7,991 bases of DNA from Candidatus Fermentibacterota bacterium (lineage in GTDB: Bacteria; JAFGKV01), in the NCBI GenBank assembly GCA_016928395.1, contig JAFGKV010000302.1, positions 1 to 7,991 of the forward strand. Reading direction: 5' to 3'. The translations under genes and the position numbers were made by a program. Positions 1 through 6,846 of the stretch are shown here, piece by piece. The notes beneath the pieces are model-generated. The model had not been told where the DNA came from and did not search any database. It was given only the letters and a program-made list of their open reading frames with translations. How positions within the stretch are numbered: the stretch's first letter is position 1; each line of letters begins with the position of its first letter.

Positions 1-1
1 C

Positions 2-526
2 TATCCCCTGGCAGCGATCATCGTTGCGGTTGGCCTCGAAACAATCATGGCGCTCGTCCTGCGGTCGGGGACAAACCGGGGCCGCACACTTGATACCCTC
101 GTGGCCGTGTTACTCGGCTTTGCTCTGTTCGCCCAGCCGTATCGGATCGTGTTTCTCTCGGCGTGGAGTCCACGCGAAGAGCGCTGGGAGGAGGAGAAGT
201 ATCATCTTGCCCACTTCCTGCAATCGGAACTCCGGCACGGGCCGACGTACGCCAAGCTGACTGTGGTCTACCAGGGATACGACCAACACCTGAGATTCTA
301 TGCGGAAGCTTTGCGCAGGAAGGGTTGCGCCGTGAGCTTTGCTGAGCCGAGCCTGCTCCCGAACTCAGTGCTCGCTGCGGCATCCCAGCTTCCGATTAAG
401 GCGCAGATCGAGAGCCTTTATTCTCATGATGTGATCCGCGAAACGGGAGACACGAGAGTGTACTTGATCCGTCAGAAGAGGGGCAGGATCGATGGGCACC
501 CGCCTGATGCCCTGCCGGGCCTCTGA
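2..526 (+). CDS. Polytopic membrane protein, C-terminal part (5' end outside the window)
   Basis: The reading frame is open from base 2 to a TGA at 524-526, giving 174 residues with no start needed, so the real gene begins before the window. An internal ATG at 45-47 is not a convincing start because the coding pattern continues upstream of it. The first ~20 residues (YPLAAIIVAV...) and residues ~31-52 (LDTLVAVLLGFALFAQPYRI) are hydrophobic and look like the last two membrane segments. They are followed by a soluble tail of ~120 residues with alternating charged helices and short strands (AKLTVVYQGY, TRVYLIRQK). Many bacterial glycosyltransferases of the GT-C/family-39 type end with membrane segments and a soluble alpha/beta domain like this, but I see no diagnostic motif, so that assignment is only a suggestion. 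The gene converges with the lipoprotein gene on the other strand, 61 bases away. Confidence 0.7.
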   Translation, partial: YPLAAIIVAVGLETIMALVLRSGTNRGRTLDTLVAVLLGFALFAQPYRIVFLSAWSPREERWEEEKYHLAHFLQSELRHGPTYAKLTVVYQGYDQHLRFYAEALRRKGCAVSFAEPSLLPNSVLAAASQLPIKAQIESLYSHDVIRETGDTRVYLIRQKRGRIDGHPPDALPGL

Positions 527-579
527 GGAAATCCGATGGCGACGAATTGCTCCTGCAGCTGCAGTCTATTGAACACTCG

Positions 580-599
580 GCGCGCTCTCATGAGCGCGC
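580..599. terminator. GC-rich hairpin between convergent genes, possible bidirectional terminator
   Basis: A perfect 8-bp inverted repeat, GCGCGCTC (580-587) and GAGCGCGC (592-599), flanks a TCAT loop. It lies between the 3' ends of two convergent genes, and the stop codon of the minus-strand lipoprotein gene (588-590) sits in the loop. Neither side has a T-run, so it is not a classical intrinsic terminator. A Rho-assisted or simple 3'-end protective role is possible. A PstI-type palindrome CTGCAGCTGCAG lies just before it at 553-564. Confidence 0.35.
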
Positions 600-1124
600 G
601 GTGGCGCCTGCGAGCAACCACAAATCCTTCAGACGAATAACCTCAGCATTACCCACCGCACGGCGGACGCGACACTCGAGGCGCCAAAGCGCGGGATTCT
701 TGGACAACGGAAGGGCCACATCGCAGGGCAGAGGGAAGCAGCTATCGAGTTTCCAGTGTCGGGGTTGGGGGTAGAATGAAGTCAGATTGGCATATCCTGC
801 GAGGATCTGTCCCGCACTACCCGATGCAGTGACGAAGAACTCGATGGTGAGATCTTCGTCTACCGGGCCGATCCTCCTACAGTGAAAAGTGAGCACGAAC
901 TGAGGCGTGTATGCGCTGTCAGGAGGAAGACCGGAGACTCCCGAGAGCAGGAGACCGGGTACGACCTCAAGGTCAATAGGGGTGGTTTCTCCTGACTCAT
1001 TGCAGGTCATACGAGGGCCCACATCGAGAGGCGTAACTTGCCGGGTGGTCCTTTGCTCGTGATCTCCACAACCGAGACCAAGTGACCCCAGCAGCAAAGC
1101 GATAACGCCGAACGATTCCCTCAC
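588..1124 (-). CDS. Putative lipoprotein with a beta-sandwich-like domain
   Basis: The 178-residue protein starts with GTG at 1124. I chose this start because GAGGAT lies 6 bases ahead of it and because it leads directly into a signal-like N-terminus: one Arg, then a hydrophobic core of residues 5-18 ending ...GSLGLGC, with Cys19. The lipobox is not ideal (Gly at -3, Leu at -2, Gly at -1), so lipid attachment is likely but not certain. The mature part is strand-rich. Its pattern of Pro-x-Phe-hydrophobic-Thr-Phe (residues 74-80), an 'LTIEFFV' strand, a Gly/Asn-rich turn, 'W-K' near 124-125, 'PLP...ALPL' and a final '..RLKDLWLL' resembles the ligand-binding-like beta-sandwich often fused to the C-terminus of bacterial membrane glycosyltransferases; that resemblance is my inference. 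Five cysteines in the mature part (41, 82, 129, 134, 151) could form disulfides in the periplasm. The gene follows the sulfatase-like gene by 10 bases, and its ribosome-binding site overlaps that gene's stop, so co-translation is expected. Confidence 0.75.
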   Translation of the reverse strand: MRESFGVIALLLGSLGLGCGDHEQRTTRQVTPLDVGPRMTCNESGETTPIDLEVVPGLLLSGVSGLPPDSAYTPQFVLTFHCRRIGPVDEDLTIEFFVTASGSAGQILAGYANLTSFYPQPRHWKLDSCFPLPCDVALPLSKNPALWRLECRVRRAVGNAEVIRLKDLWLLAGATARS

Positions 1125-1130
1125 CTTCGA

Positions 1131-1136
1131 ATCCTC
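1131..1136 (-). promoter_or_regulatory. Shine-Dalgarno site overlapping the upstream stop codon
   Basis: GAGGAT on the minus strand lies 6 bases before the lipoprotein GTG. The TGA of the sulfatase-like gene (1137-1135) overlaps it. A ribosome ending the first gene therefore sits on the initiation site of the second, which is the usual geometry for translational coupling. Confidence 0.6.
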
Positions 1137-3156
1137 ATTCGACGTAGCCCAGGGCGCTAAGCGCCCTGACCAAAGTAGAGTCGCTCGAGGTCATACCAGG
1201 AGCATGTTTTGTCTGGGTATTCTTCACGGAATCTCGGAGAAGCTCAAGGAGCCCATCCACCGTGGAAGGGTGTTCCAGGGCCACATCGTGCATCTCCACC
1301 TGATCGTTGACTCGATCATAAAGGTGGACTAGCTGCTGAACGTGATCCAGAACACAACTCCATTGGGGTGTCCTGATGGCCTGGGCATCAGCAAGTGGCT
1401 CGGGAGACGTCGCGTGCTTCTCGTAGAATGCCTCCGAGATGAGCGTCGTGGCTGGCTTGAAGCCTTTGCCGAGCAGGGAACGAGAGGGCATGGCGGTTGG
1501 CTGCTCGATGCCTGCGAGAGCGAGCACGGTCGGGGCAATGCAATCGAGCGGAACGAGCCCGCGTATTCTCCCTGCCCTGACTGAAGCGGCACGAATGGCC
1601 AGAGGGACATGAGCGGTCTCATCGTAGACCTCATGTCCGTGCAGTCTATCGCGATGATACTCAAGGCCCTCCCCGTGGTCGGCCGTGACGATCCACAGGA
1701 CTTCACGGGGGTTGACCGTCTGCTCCACCATCGCCACGAGGGCGCCGAAGATCGAATCCAGCGCCGCTACTGCTCCTGCGTATTGCTGTCTGTCCTGGTC
1801 AACCGCGTGGTAGAAATCCGGGTAAGCTCTGAACTTGAGCGTCGCCAACACTGTGTCAGGTGTAGAGTTGTGGAGGGTCGCTTCCGTATCATCGCTGAAC
1901 ACTATGTCGCCCTCCTTCCACTGCGGAGGGAACACCAAGTACTCGACCTTCTTCGGCCGCTGCACGTCCTCGGCCCAGCTAAGGGATACCTGAGGGCCCG
2001 GAGTCACCCGAACATCCCAGATGGCCATCGAAAGCACGTCGTCGTCTCGTGTGTCGCAGCCGGTGGAAAACGATCCAGCATGGAACCGCAGGGCCGTATC
2101 ACCAGGCGGGAGAACTACATTGACTGTTTCAAGATCGCTGTCAGCCGTCAGACGATAGGCAGGCCCTCGCGGGAGCCCACACTCGAGGCGACAGATGTCG
2201 TGGGGAAGCGTCCGGGCCACATGTACGGTCGACAGGTTGATGAACAGGAAGAAGGGCTCCTCATTCACCGTCTGCAGCCATGCCGAGATTCGATCGAGTG
2301 TCCATCCCTTCGTCTTGATGCACTCGACGTATGAATCGAACCCTATCGGGAATCCCGAAGGCTCCTTGAGCGCGGCGATCTCGAAGAAAGCGCCAGTACG
2401 ATAGCCTGCTCCATAAAGAAGCTGATGGATTGCGGTAACGTCCGACGGAACAACCTGGAGGTTCTTTCTTATCCCGTGGACCCGCGGTGTCAATCCGGTG
2501 AACATGGTGACGTGGGAGGGGAGCGTGTACGTCGTCCGAGTATAGGCCTCCATGAACTCGCGGGATTCGCTGAGGAAGCGGTCGATGTGCGGAGTCTGTG
2601 CCAGGGTTGACCCATACCTGGAGATGTGATCGAATCGGAAGGTATCGAACACAACCATTACGATGCTCGGCATCCCATGGGTTGGAGATGACCGGACGCG
2701 TGCATTCTCCAGCCTCGGCGCAACCAGAGCAAAGGAGTCGCAGCAGACCCATCCACCAACCCAGCGCGCTACCATTGCACCTTTGCCAGCGGTCGTCAGG
2801 GGGACTCGAAAATCGTACCAGTTGGCGGAGGAATCTGCGTGCCCGGGCCAACGGAGGAGATCCGACTCCCGACCCTTTTCATCGCGCCAACAGAACTCCA
2901 GCATAGGCTCGGATGGCAGACAGCCGGTGAGCAGTGCTCCTGACCACACGAGGGCCTGGCCTCTCCTGGCCTCTCCCGGGAATCTCAGTTCGGCTCCCGG
3001 AGCGAGTATGTAGCTCCAGCGTTCGCGACCAGCGTGGACGATCCTCCTGCCTTGACTCACATCCTTCGCAAGAGGAACGACCGCAGGGTGTCCAGCAAGA
3101 GGGGCATCCGCGAAACACAGAACGAGAATGGCAAAGAGCCGCGTTATCGAGAACAT
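1135..3156 (-). CDS. Exported sulfatase-like enzyme, threonine-nucleophile type, with beta-rich insertion
   Basis: The 673-residue protein belongs to the alkaline-phosphatase/sulfatase superfamily. It has a signal peptide (residues 1-18, cut probably after ADA at 18 or PLA at 21), so it acts in the periplasm or outside. Residues ~40-155 form a strand-rich N-terminal domain with a terminal 'Cys-Cys-Asp-Ser-Phe...Pro-Arg-Leu' pattern. The catalytic domain starts near 163: PSIVMVVFDTFRFDH gives metal ligand Asp171, TLPSHVTMFTG gives the nucleophile position Thr211, and VTADHGEG gives metal ligands Asp493-His494, followed by HGHEVYDE...VPL. True sulfatases carry Cys or Ser in a CxPSR motif for formylglycine. 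Thr with His in place of Arg points instead to a phosphohydrolase, phosphotransferase or related activity. Residues ~314-447 are an extra strand-rich insertion between FFLFINLSTVH and the conserved YAGAVAALD helix. The C-terminus LSALGYVE is typical of sulfatase-like proteins and argues for an intact gene. The start ATG has a weak GGCGGGA 5 bases upstream. Substrate unknown. Confidence 0.9.
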   Translation of the reverse strand: MFSITRLFAILVLCFADAPLAGHPAVVPLAKDVSQGRRIVHAGRERWSYILAPGAELRFPGEARRGQALVWSGALLTGCLPSEPMLEFCWRDEKGRESDLLRWPGHADSSANWYDFRVPLTTAGKGAMVARWVGGWVCCDSFALVAPRLENARVRSSPTHGMPSIVMVVFDTFRFDHISRYGSTLAQTPHIDRFLSESREFMEAYTRTTYTLPSHVTMFTGLTPRVHGIRKNLQVVPSDVTAIHQLLYGAGYRTGAFFEIAALKEPSGFPIGFDSYVECIKTKGWTLDRISAWLQTVNEEPFFLFINLSTVHVARTLPHDICRLECGLPRGPAYRLTADSDLETVNVVLPPGDTALRFHAGSFSTGCDTRDDDVLSMAIWDVRVTPGPQVSLSWAEDVQRPKKVEYLVFPPQWKEGDIVFSDDTEATLHNSTPDTVLATLKFRAYPDFYHAVDQDRQQYAGAVAALDSIFGALVAMVEQTVNPREVLWIVTADHGEGLEYHRDRLHGHEVYDETAHVPLAIRAASVRAGRIRGLVPLDCIAPTVLALAGIEQPTAMPSRSLLGKGFKPATTLISEAFYEKHATSPEPLADAQAIRTPQWSCVLDHVQQLVHLYDRVNDQVEMHDVALEHPSTVDGLLELLRDSVKNTQTKHAPGMTSSDSTLVRALSALGYVE

Positions 3157-3310
3157 GACAATCCCGCCGAGCCCACATCACTGAGGGCAATTGCGTGTGA
3201 GGATTCCAGAGAGGGCATCCTGTGGCAGCCAAACCGATCAGTATGGCTCATTCTTCCATTGCCTCATGGCCCATCAGGTCAGGAACGACTCACCCAGAAG
3301 GCGAGCGAGC

Positions 3311-3316
3311 ATTATA
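3311..3316 (-). promoter_or_regulatory. Candidate -10 box for the sulfatase-like/lipoprotein pair
   Basis: The minus strand reads GAGTATAATGC, a perfect TATAAT in GC-rich DNA, inside the 187-base gap after the SGNH gene. The expected -35 position 17 bases upstream reads TGTGCG, a poor match, and there is no extended -10 TG. If used, transcription would start near 3304 and give a leader of roughly 148 bases before the ATG at 3156. That could let the two downstream genes be expressed independently of the SGNH gene. Confidence 0.35.
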
Positions 3317-3343
3317 CTCGAAGCCAGGAGCTGCGCACACCTT

Positions 3344-4732
3344 CTATCCATCCGTATCCCCCAGTCCGCGGGATCCGACGGGCGATGGATCGTGGGAATT
3401 GCCAAGGGCTCCTCGCCAGATTCTCTCCCTCGGTTCCCCGGCAGTCTGTCCGCACCCGTTGCGCGGACACTTGAAATCATCTCCGGGTCTGCTTGAGGCA
3501 GAGATATGAGGGCTACGTGAGCTCGGTCTGTCTCTGACTCTGACTGAATCCACCCATTCGAGGCGGAGCAATGCTCGCATCACGCTTTCTGCCTCCAGTG
3601 CATTACCAGGCGGTGTCGGATGGCCATGGAAGAGCTCCTCGATGGTGTATGCGGCGCCCAGATCGTCCAGCTCACGGAGGTGGTCGACAAATCGCAGACC
3701 GGCCGCCCGGAGGTCCTCCAACAAGGGCTCATGGGGAGCCGTGCCATTGCGACGCCACCTGGTCACGTCGCTTGACGCCGGCTGGATGAAGATCAGCGGA
3801 AGCGCACCGTCGGATTCGACCTCGCGGTAGAACCCGGTGAGTACCCGCCACAGCACCCGGTACGCATAGGAATCCTTGTTGTAGCGACCCTTGGGCATGA
3901 GCGGTTGCCACTTGTCGAATACCTGCATGCGGTAGTGGTGGGCCAAGGTCAGGCCCAGTCGCACGCAGCCGTTCGCCCTGGCCCACGGAGGAATCCACGG
4001 CGCCCCGTAGCGATAATGGAACCAGAAATCATCCCTGCCCAGGGCCTGAAGGAATGCCGGATCATTGAGACGCGGTAGATCCCTGGCCTGGCGGATTGGA
4101 TTGGGCATAAGGCGAAGCGAATCCCCCGCACGCCGGAAGTACGGCTTCGTGAAGGGAAGATCCTGCCCACCGGTGTAGAAGGGCCTGAACACGCTCACCA
4201 CGCGGTTGATGTTCTCGGTCATGTAGCAGATGAGCACGATGTCCGGCTTGAACCTCTTGCCATCCCGCTGGTACCTCAGCCAGCACTGATCCGGGCCATA
4301 GCCGCCCACGGCGAAGTTCAGCACTTCGCAGTCGCGAGCGCGCGCCTCGATGATGGTGGGCCAGCTCTCTTCGGTGGTGACATCAGCCGCTTCCGTGTTG
4401 CTCTCGCCGAACGCGGCGATCCGGAGCACGCCCTCGGGCTTCTCCAGTGCATACTCACGGGCGGAGCACATCCCGGCTGCGTTGGTGGTCTGCCCCCGCT
4501 TGTTGAAGCCTTCGGTCATGGTCCAGCCGAGGTCGGCATCAAAACGGCGGTTCCAGGCGTGCCCCAGGGCAGCCTCACTGATCCTCTGTGATTGCCACTT
4601 TGAAAGCCGGAAGTCTCCGGGGTAGCGGATATCCTTCCATCGATCGAGGATCACCAACGAAACCCATGAAAGCCCCTCGATGGCGAGTATGGTGGATGCA
4701 ATCAGAATCACCCGGAAGGCAGTCGTCCTCAC
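3344..4732 (-). CDS. Membrane-anchored SGNH/GDSL-like hydrolase family protein
   Basis: The 462-residue protein starts with GTG at 4732, preceded by GGGGAG at a 6-base spacing. Residues ~6-30 form one membrane segment or uncleaved signal anchor, so the rest probably faces the periplasm. The SGNH fold is recognisable: block I LRIAAFGESNTEA with candidate nucleophile Ser111; block II LNFAVGGYGPDQ (Gly143/144) followed by RFKPDIVLICY; block III TENIN with Asn174; and block V HGHPTPPGN with His371. Such proteins hydrolyse or transfer acyl groups, often on surface polysaccharides. The usual block-V Asp, two residues before the catalytic His, is His369 here, so the classical triad is incomplete as written. 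From about residue 393 to the end, a 70-residue Arg/Ser/Pro/Gly-rich tail has no family resemblance and may be a read-through extension. The gene is divergent from the polytopic membrane gene and lies 187 bases ahead of the sulfatase-like gene in the same direction. An acyltransferase role is possible but not shown. Confidence 0.85.
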   Translation of the reverse strand: MRTTAFRVILIASTILAIEGLSWVSLVILDRWKDIRYPGDFRLSKWQSQRISEAALGHAWNRRFDADLGWTMTEGFNKRGQTTNAAGMCSAREYALEKPEGVLRIAAFGESNTEAADVTTEESWPTIIEARARDCEVLNFAVGGYGPDQCWLRYQRDGKRFKPDIVLICYMTENINRVVSVFRPFYTGGQDLPFTKPYFRRAGDSLRLMPNPIRQARDLPRLNDPAFLQALGRDDFWFHYRYGAPWIPPWARANGCVRLGLTLAHHYRMQVFDKWQPLMPKGRYNKDSYAYRVLWRVLTGFYREVESDGALPLIFIQPASSDVTRWRRNGTAPHEPLLEDLRAAGLRFVDHLRELDDLGAAYTIEELFHGHPTPPGNALEAESVMRALLRLEWVDSVRVRDRPSSRSPHISASSRPGDDFKCPRNGCGQTAGEPRERIWRGALGNSHDPSPVGSRGLGDTDG

Positions 4733-4779
4733 GCCGTTCTCCCCAACAGAACAGGATCATACCTCGAGAATCCCAACCG

Positions 4780-4809
4780 AAGATCGCGCTGATGCTTCGA
4801 GGATGTCAA
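4780..4809 (-). promoter_or_regulatory. Candidate sigma-70-type promoter for the SGNH gene
   Basis: On the minus strand a perfect -35 box TTGACA (4809-4804) is followed after 18 bases by GATCTT (4785-4780), which matches TATAAT at three positions. The implied start near 4773 gives a leader of about 40 bases to the GTG at 4732. The -10 is weak. A better -10-like TATGAT lies at 4761-4756 but without a matching -35 box. Confidence 0.35.
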
Positions 4810-4893
4810 CCCCATATGCAAGTCGAGTGCCGTGAGACCAAGGTCCACACCGGGCGAGCAGACGGCCATCGTACCTGCCGGCCATGCATATCC

Positions 4894-4911
4894 TGCGTGG
4901 GGCCCCATGCA
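4894..4911. promoter_or_regulatory. Inverted repeat, candidate operator
   Basis: TGCGTGGGGCCCCATGCA is an inverted repeat with a perfect 10-bp core TGGGGCCCCA (4898-4907) and three more paired bases on each side after one mismatch. It sits near the middle of the divergent intergenic region, where a shared regulator could bind. It could also be a chance palindrome in GC-rich DNA. Confidence 0.25.
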
Positions 4912-5087
4912 CGATGTGCGCGGTCAGGCACCGGGAATGCGCAATGAGCACCCGCGTACCCGCTCAGGCATTGACGCAGGATGTCACGCTCGACGATTCG
5001 ATGTCGACACACGCACAGGCTTGACCCGCGACTGTCTGCCCACTCTCTTGAGGAGCTATCGGCACGCGCCATGCTGGACGAAGCTCC

Positions 5088-6623
5088 ATGAGGCATCGGA
5101 ACTCCGTCGTGTGGAGTCCCTCGAGAATCCAGGCACACGCAAGGGAGTGGAATGTGCAGGGTGTGGATCATGGAGCCGAGACTGCTTCCACCTGTGTCGT
5201 GATTACCGGGCGAGACCGATGGTGGCGGCACGGCAGGTGGATTGTACCGGCCGGCATCGCGGTCTACGCGGCCCTGATCATGGTCGCGGTCTCATCGCAA
5301 GAGATTCTCCTCGGCGACGGCGCGTTCTTCTCGTTTACCGCTACCCTCAGTGACCCATGGGCCGCGAACTGGCGGGACTATCCAGGACGCTTCATCGTGT
5401 TCCTGACTACGGTGGTCCCCACCCACCTGCTGTACCGAGCGGGCCTGCCGTTTCACGCGGTTCCTGACGTCTACGCGTTTCTTTTCCTCATCCATCCGAT
5501 GGTGGGGATGGTATGCGCCTACGCACTCCTGCCAAGGGCGGAACGAGACTGGCTTCTCCTTCCTCTCGCATTTTGGGCCGGGATCGGGATGTGTACTTTC
5601 GGCTTCCCGATGGAAGCCTTTGTGACTGCTTCGGCGTTCTGGCCGTTGCTATTCGGGGCGCTGTATCCTCCAAGGAGCATCTGGCACACGGCAATGCTCC
5701 TTGGGGCGACACTGGTCTTCTGCTTCTCCCACGAGGCGGCACTGCTTGCAGTGCCCGCCATTCTGCTGGCGATTCTGTGGAACGGGCAGCGATTCGTGTG
5801 GCCTGCGCGGCTGCCACGCTGCGGATTGCTTTTGCTGATGACGGTCGGGATCGCGGCCCTGGGTGCTTTGTACTTCGCTGCTTTGTTCCGACCAGCGAAT
5901 CCGCAGGTGGCCCATGCACTGGGAGAGAATAGACTCCAGGCGTTCGACCCGATGATCTTCCGGCGGTTCCCGATGCTCAGGGCCGGTAGTATCATCTTGG
6001 CACTAAGCGTCGCATCCCTCTTTATCAACGTCTCCAGGCACAGACGCAGCATTCTCGTGCTCGTGTTCCTGGCCACGGCTGTTGTTGTGACAAAGACGCT
6101 GGTCTCACATGAGCTGGCCCCGCAGCGACTCTACCTCGCGCGAACGGCGATTCTCTACATGCTCCCCGTGTGTGGCATTGCAGTCGTGTGCGGTGTCCGC
6201 AGAGCGAGAAGGCCCGATCGAGCCTTCCTGACGTCCGTGATTGCCATGCTGATGGGCGCGCAGCTTGTCCATCACCTCGCTTTGAATCGCGACTGGCGAA
6301 TGTACCGGGATAGGTTCGTCACCGAGCTGTCGGTGAACAGGTCAGAGGCACTGGTTGACTACAGGGCCGTTTCGTTGCCCGCCTTCGTCCAGTGGACGCC
6401 ACGCCTGAATGGCTTCATCTGGCCATGGGTGATGCCCTATCAGAGCATGTTCTTGAGGCTGCCGCCGGGCGTTGATCGGAAACACCTGCTGTACAACCCT
6501 CGATCCAGTTACGTCCACATCGGCTGTGGCCCGATGCGCCGATTCGCGCTCTCGCCGCCCAAGGAGATCCTCCCTGAGCTTGGCGCGGCCTTGGCCGATC
6601 ATGTGTGTCGGCACAATCCGTAG
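5088..6623 (+). CDS. Polytopic membrane protein, GT-C glycosyltransferase-like in overall look
   Basis: As read from the ATG at 5088 the protein has 511 residues. About 10-11 hydrophobic segments can be placed: ~52-70, 103-119, 127-147, 155-171, 176-192, 200-231 (two), 246-267, 298-314, 320-338, 352-370 and 378-396. A soluble C-terminal part of ~115 residues follows. The first loop carries an acidic site (LLGDGAFF, Asp77) and an Asn-Trp-Arg-Asp-Tyr patch before the second segment. An acidic first loop is usual in GT-C transferases that use lipid-linked sugars, but I see no specific family motif, so this is a general resemblance only. The first ~44 residues are polar, atypical and poorly supported. 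A GTG at 5163 (residue 26) or 5199 (residue 38) would place the start closer to the first membrane segment, but neither has a clean ribosome-binding site. The gene stands alone on this strand and diverges from the SGNH gene, suggesting a shared envelope role. Confidence 0.8.
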   Translation: MRHRNSVVWSPSRIQAHAREWNVQGVDHGAETASTCVVITGRDRWWRHGRWIVPAGIAVYAALIMVAVSSQEILLGDGAFFSFTATLSDPWAANWRDYPGRFIVFLTTVVPTHLLYRAGLPFHAVPDVYAFLFLIHPMVGMVCAYALLPRAERDWLLLPLAFWAGIGMCTFGFPMEAFVTASAFWPLLFGALYPPRSIWHTAMLLGATLVFCFSHEAALLAVPAILLAILWNGQRFVWPARLPRCGLLLLMTVGIAALGALYFAALFRPANPQVAHALGENRLQAFDPMIFRRFPMLRAGSIILALSVASLFINVSRHRRSILVLVFLATAVVVTKTLVSHELAPQRLYLARTAILYMLPVCGIAVVCGVRRARRPDRAFLTSVIAMLMGAQLVHHLALNRDWRMYRDRFVTELSVNRSEALVDYRAVSLPAFVQWTPRLNGFIWPWVMPYQSMFLRLPPGVDRKHLLYNPRSSYVHIGCGPMRRFALSPPKEILPELGAALADHVCRHNP

Positions 6624-6735
6624 CGGTGGGGACTACGATCGGTGCACCATGCCTGAGATTCCACACAGAGGGGAGGCGAGGGTTCGTGGCATCATTCGCG
6701 CTCGTACACCTGCTTCCTCATCCCATGGTCGCCCA

Positions 6736-6759
6736 GGCGGAGTCAGGCTCCGCCCCTAC
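6736..6759 (+). repeat. Hairpin repeat with GCCCCTAC tail, copy 1
   Basis: GGCGGAG (6736-6742) pairs with CTCCGCC (6748-6754) around a TCAGG loop, and the second arm runs into CCTAC, giving the sequence GCCCCTAC at 6752-6759. The same tail ends copy 2. The layout resembles the REP-like intergenic hairpins seen in many environmental bacterial genomes. Confidence 0.5.
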
Positions 6760-6846
6760 AGGGCAACAGCGGGGTGCAGGCCAGTTGTACGAGCCCCCGC
6801 ACTGCCACGTCCACAACGATACCGACCCCGAAACGCCGCCCCTGGC

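Larger units (their letters stand above)
4733..5087. other. Divergent intergenic region
   Basis: This stretch of about 355 bases separates two divergently oriented genes. The reading frames crossing it have no family resemblance, and none carries a convincing ribosome-binding site, so I treat it as non-coding. It holds a candidate promoter for the SGNH gene (4780-4809), an alternative TATGAT -10-like box on the minus strand at 4756-4761, and a near-perfect inverted repeat at 4894-4911. For the plus-strand gene the best -35-like boxes are TTGACG at 4971 and TTGACC at 5021. Each is followed only by poor -10 sequences (for 5021, TCTCTT after 17 bases), so its promoter is unresolved. Confidence 0.6.

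Noticed and set aside
553-564. Palindrome CTGCAGCTGCAG
   Set aside because: Short, self-repeating and unsupported by a second copy; no functional reading beyond a restriction-site-like sequence.
1609-2334. A 241-codon plus-strand frame opposite the sulfatase-like gene
   Set aside because: It is antisense to a well-supported gene with conserved motifs, has no Shine-Dalgarno and no recognisable domain.
4800-4986. Direct repeat AGGATGTCA at 4800-4808 and 4978-4986
   Set aside because: A 9-base match in a few hundred bases is not far from chance, and the first copy merely overlaps the candidate -35 box.
4832-5353. A 173-codon plus-strand frame across the divergent intergenic region
   Set aside because: It has an atypical composition, runs into the polytopic gene in another frame, and has no convincing start signal. 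The membrane-segment pattern clearly supports the other frame.
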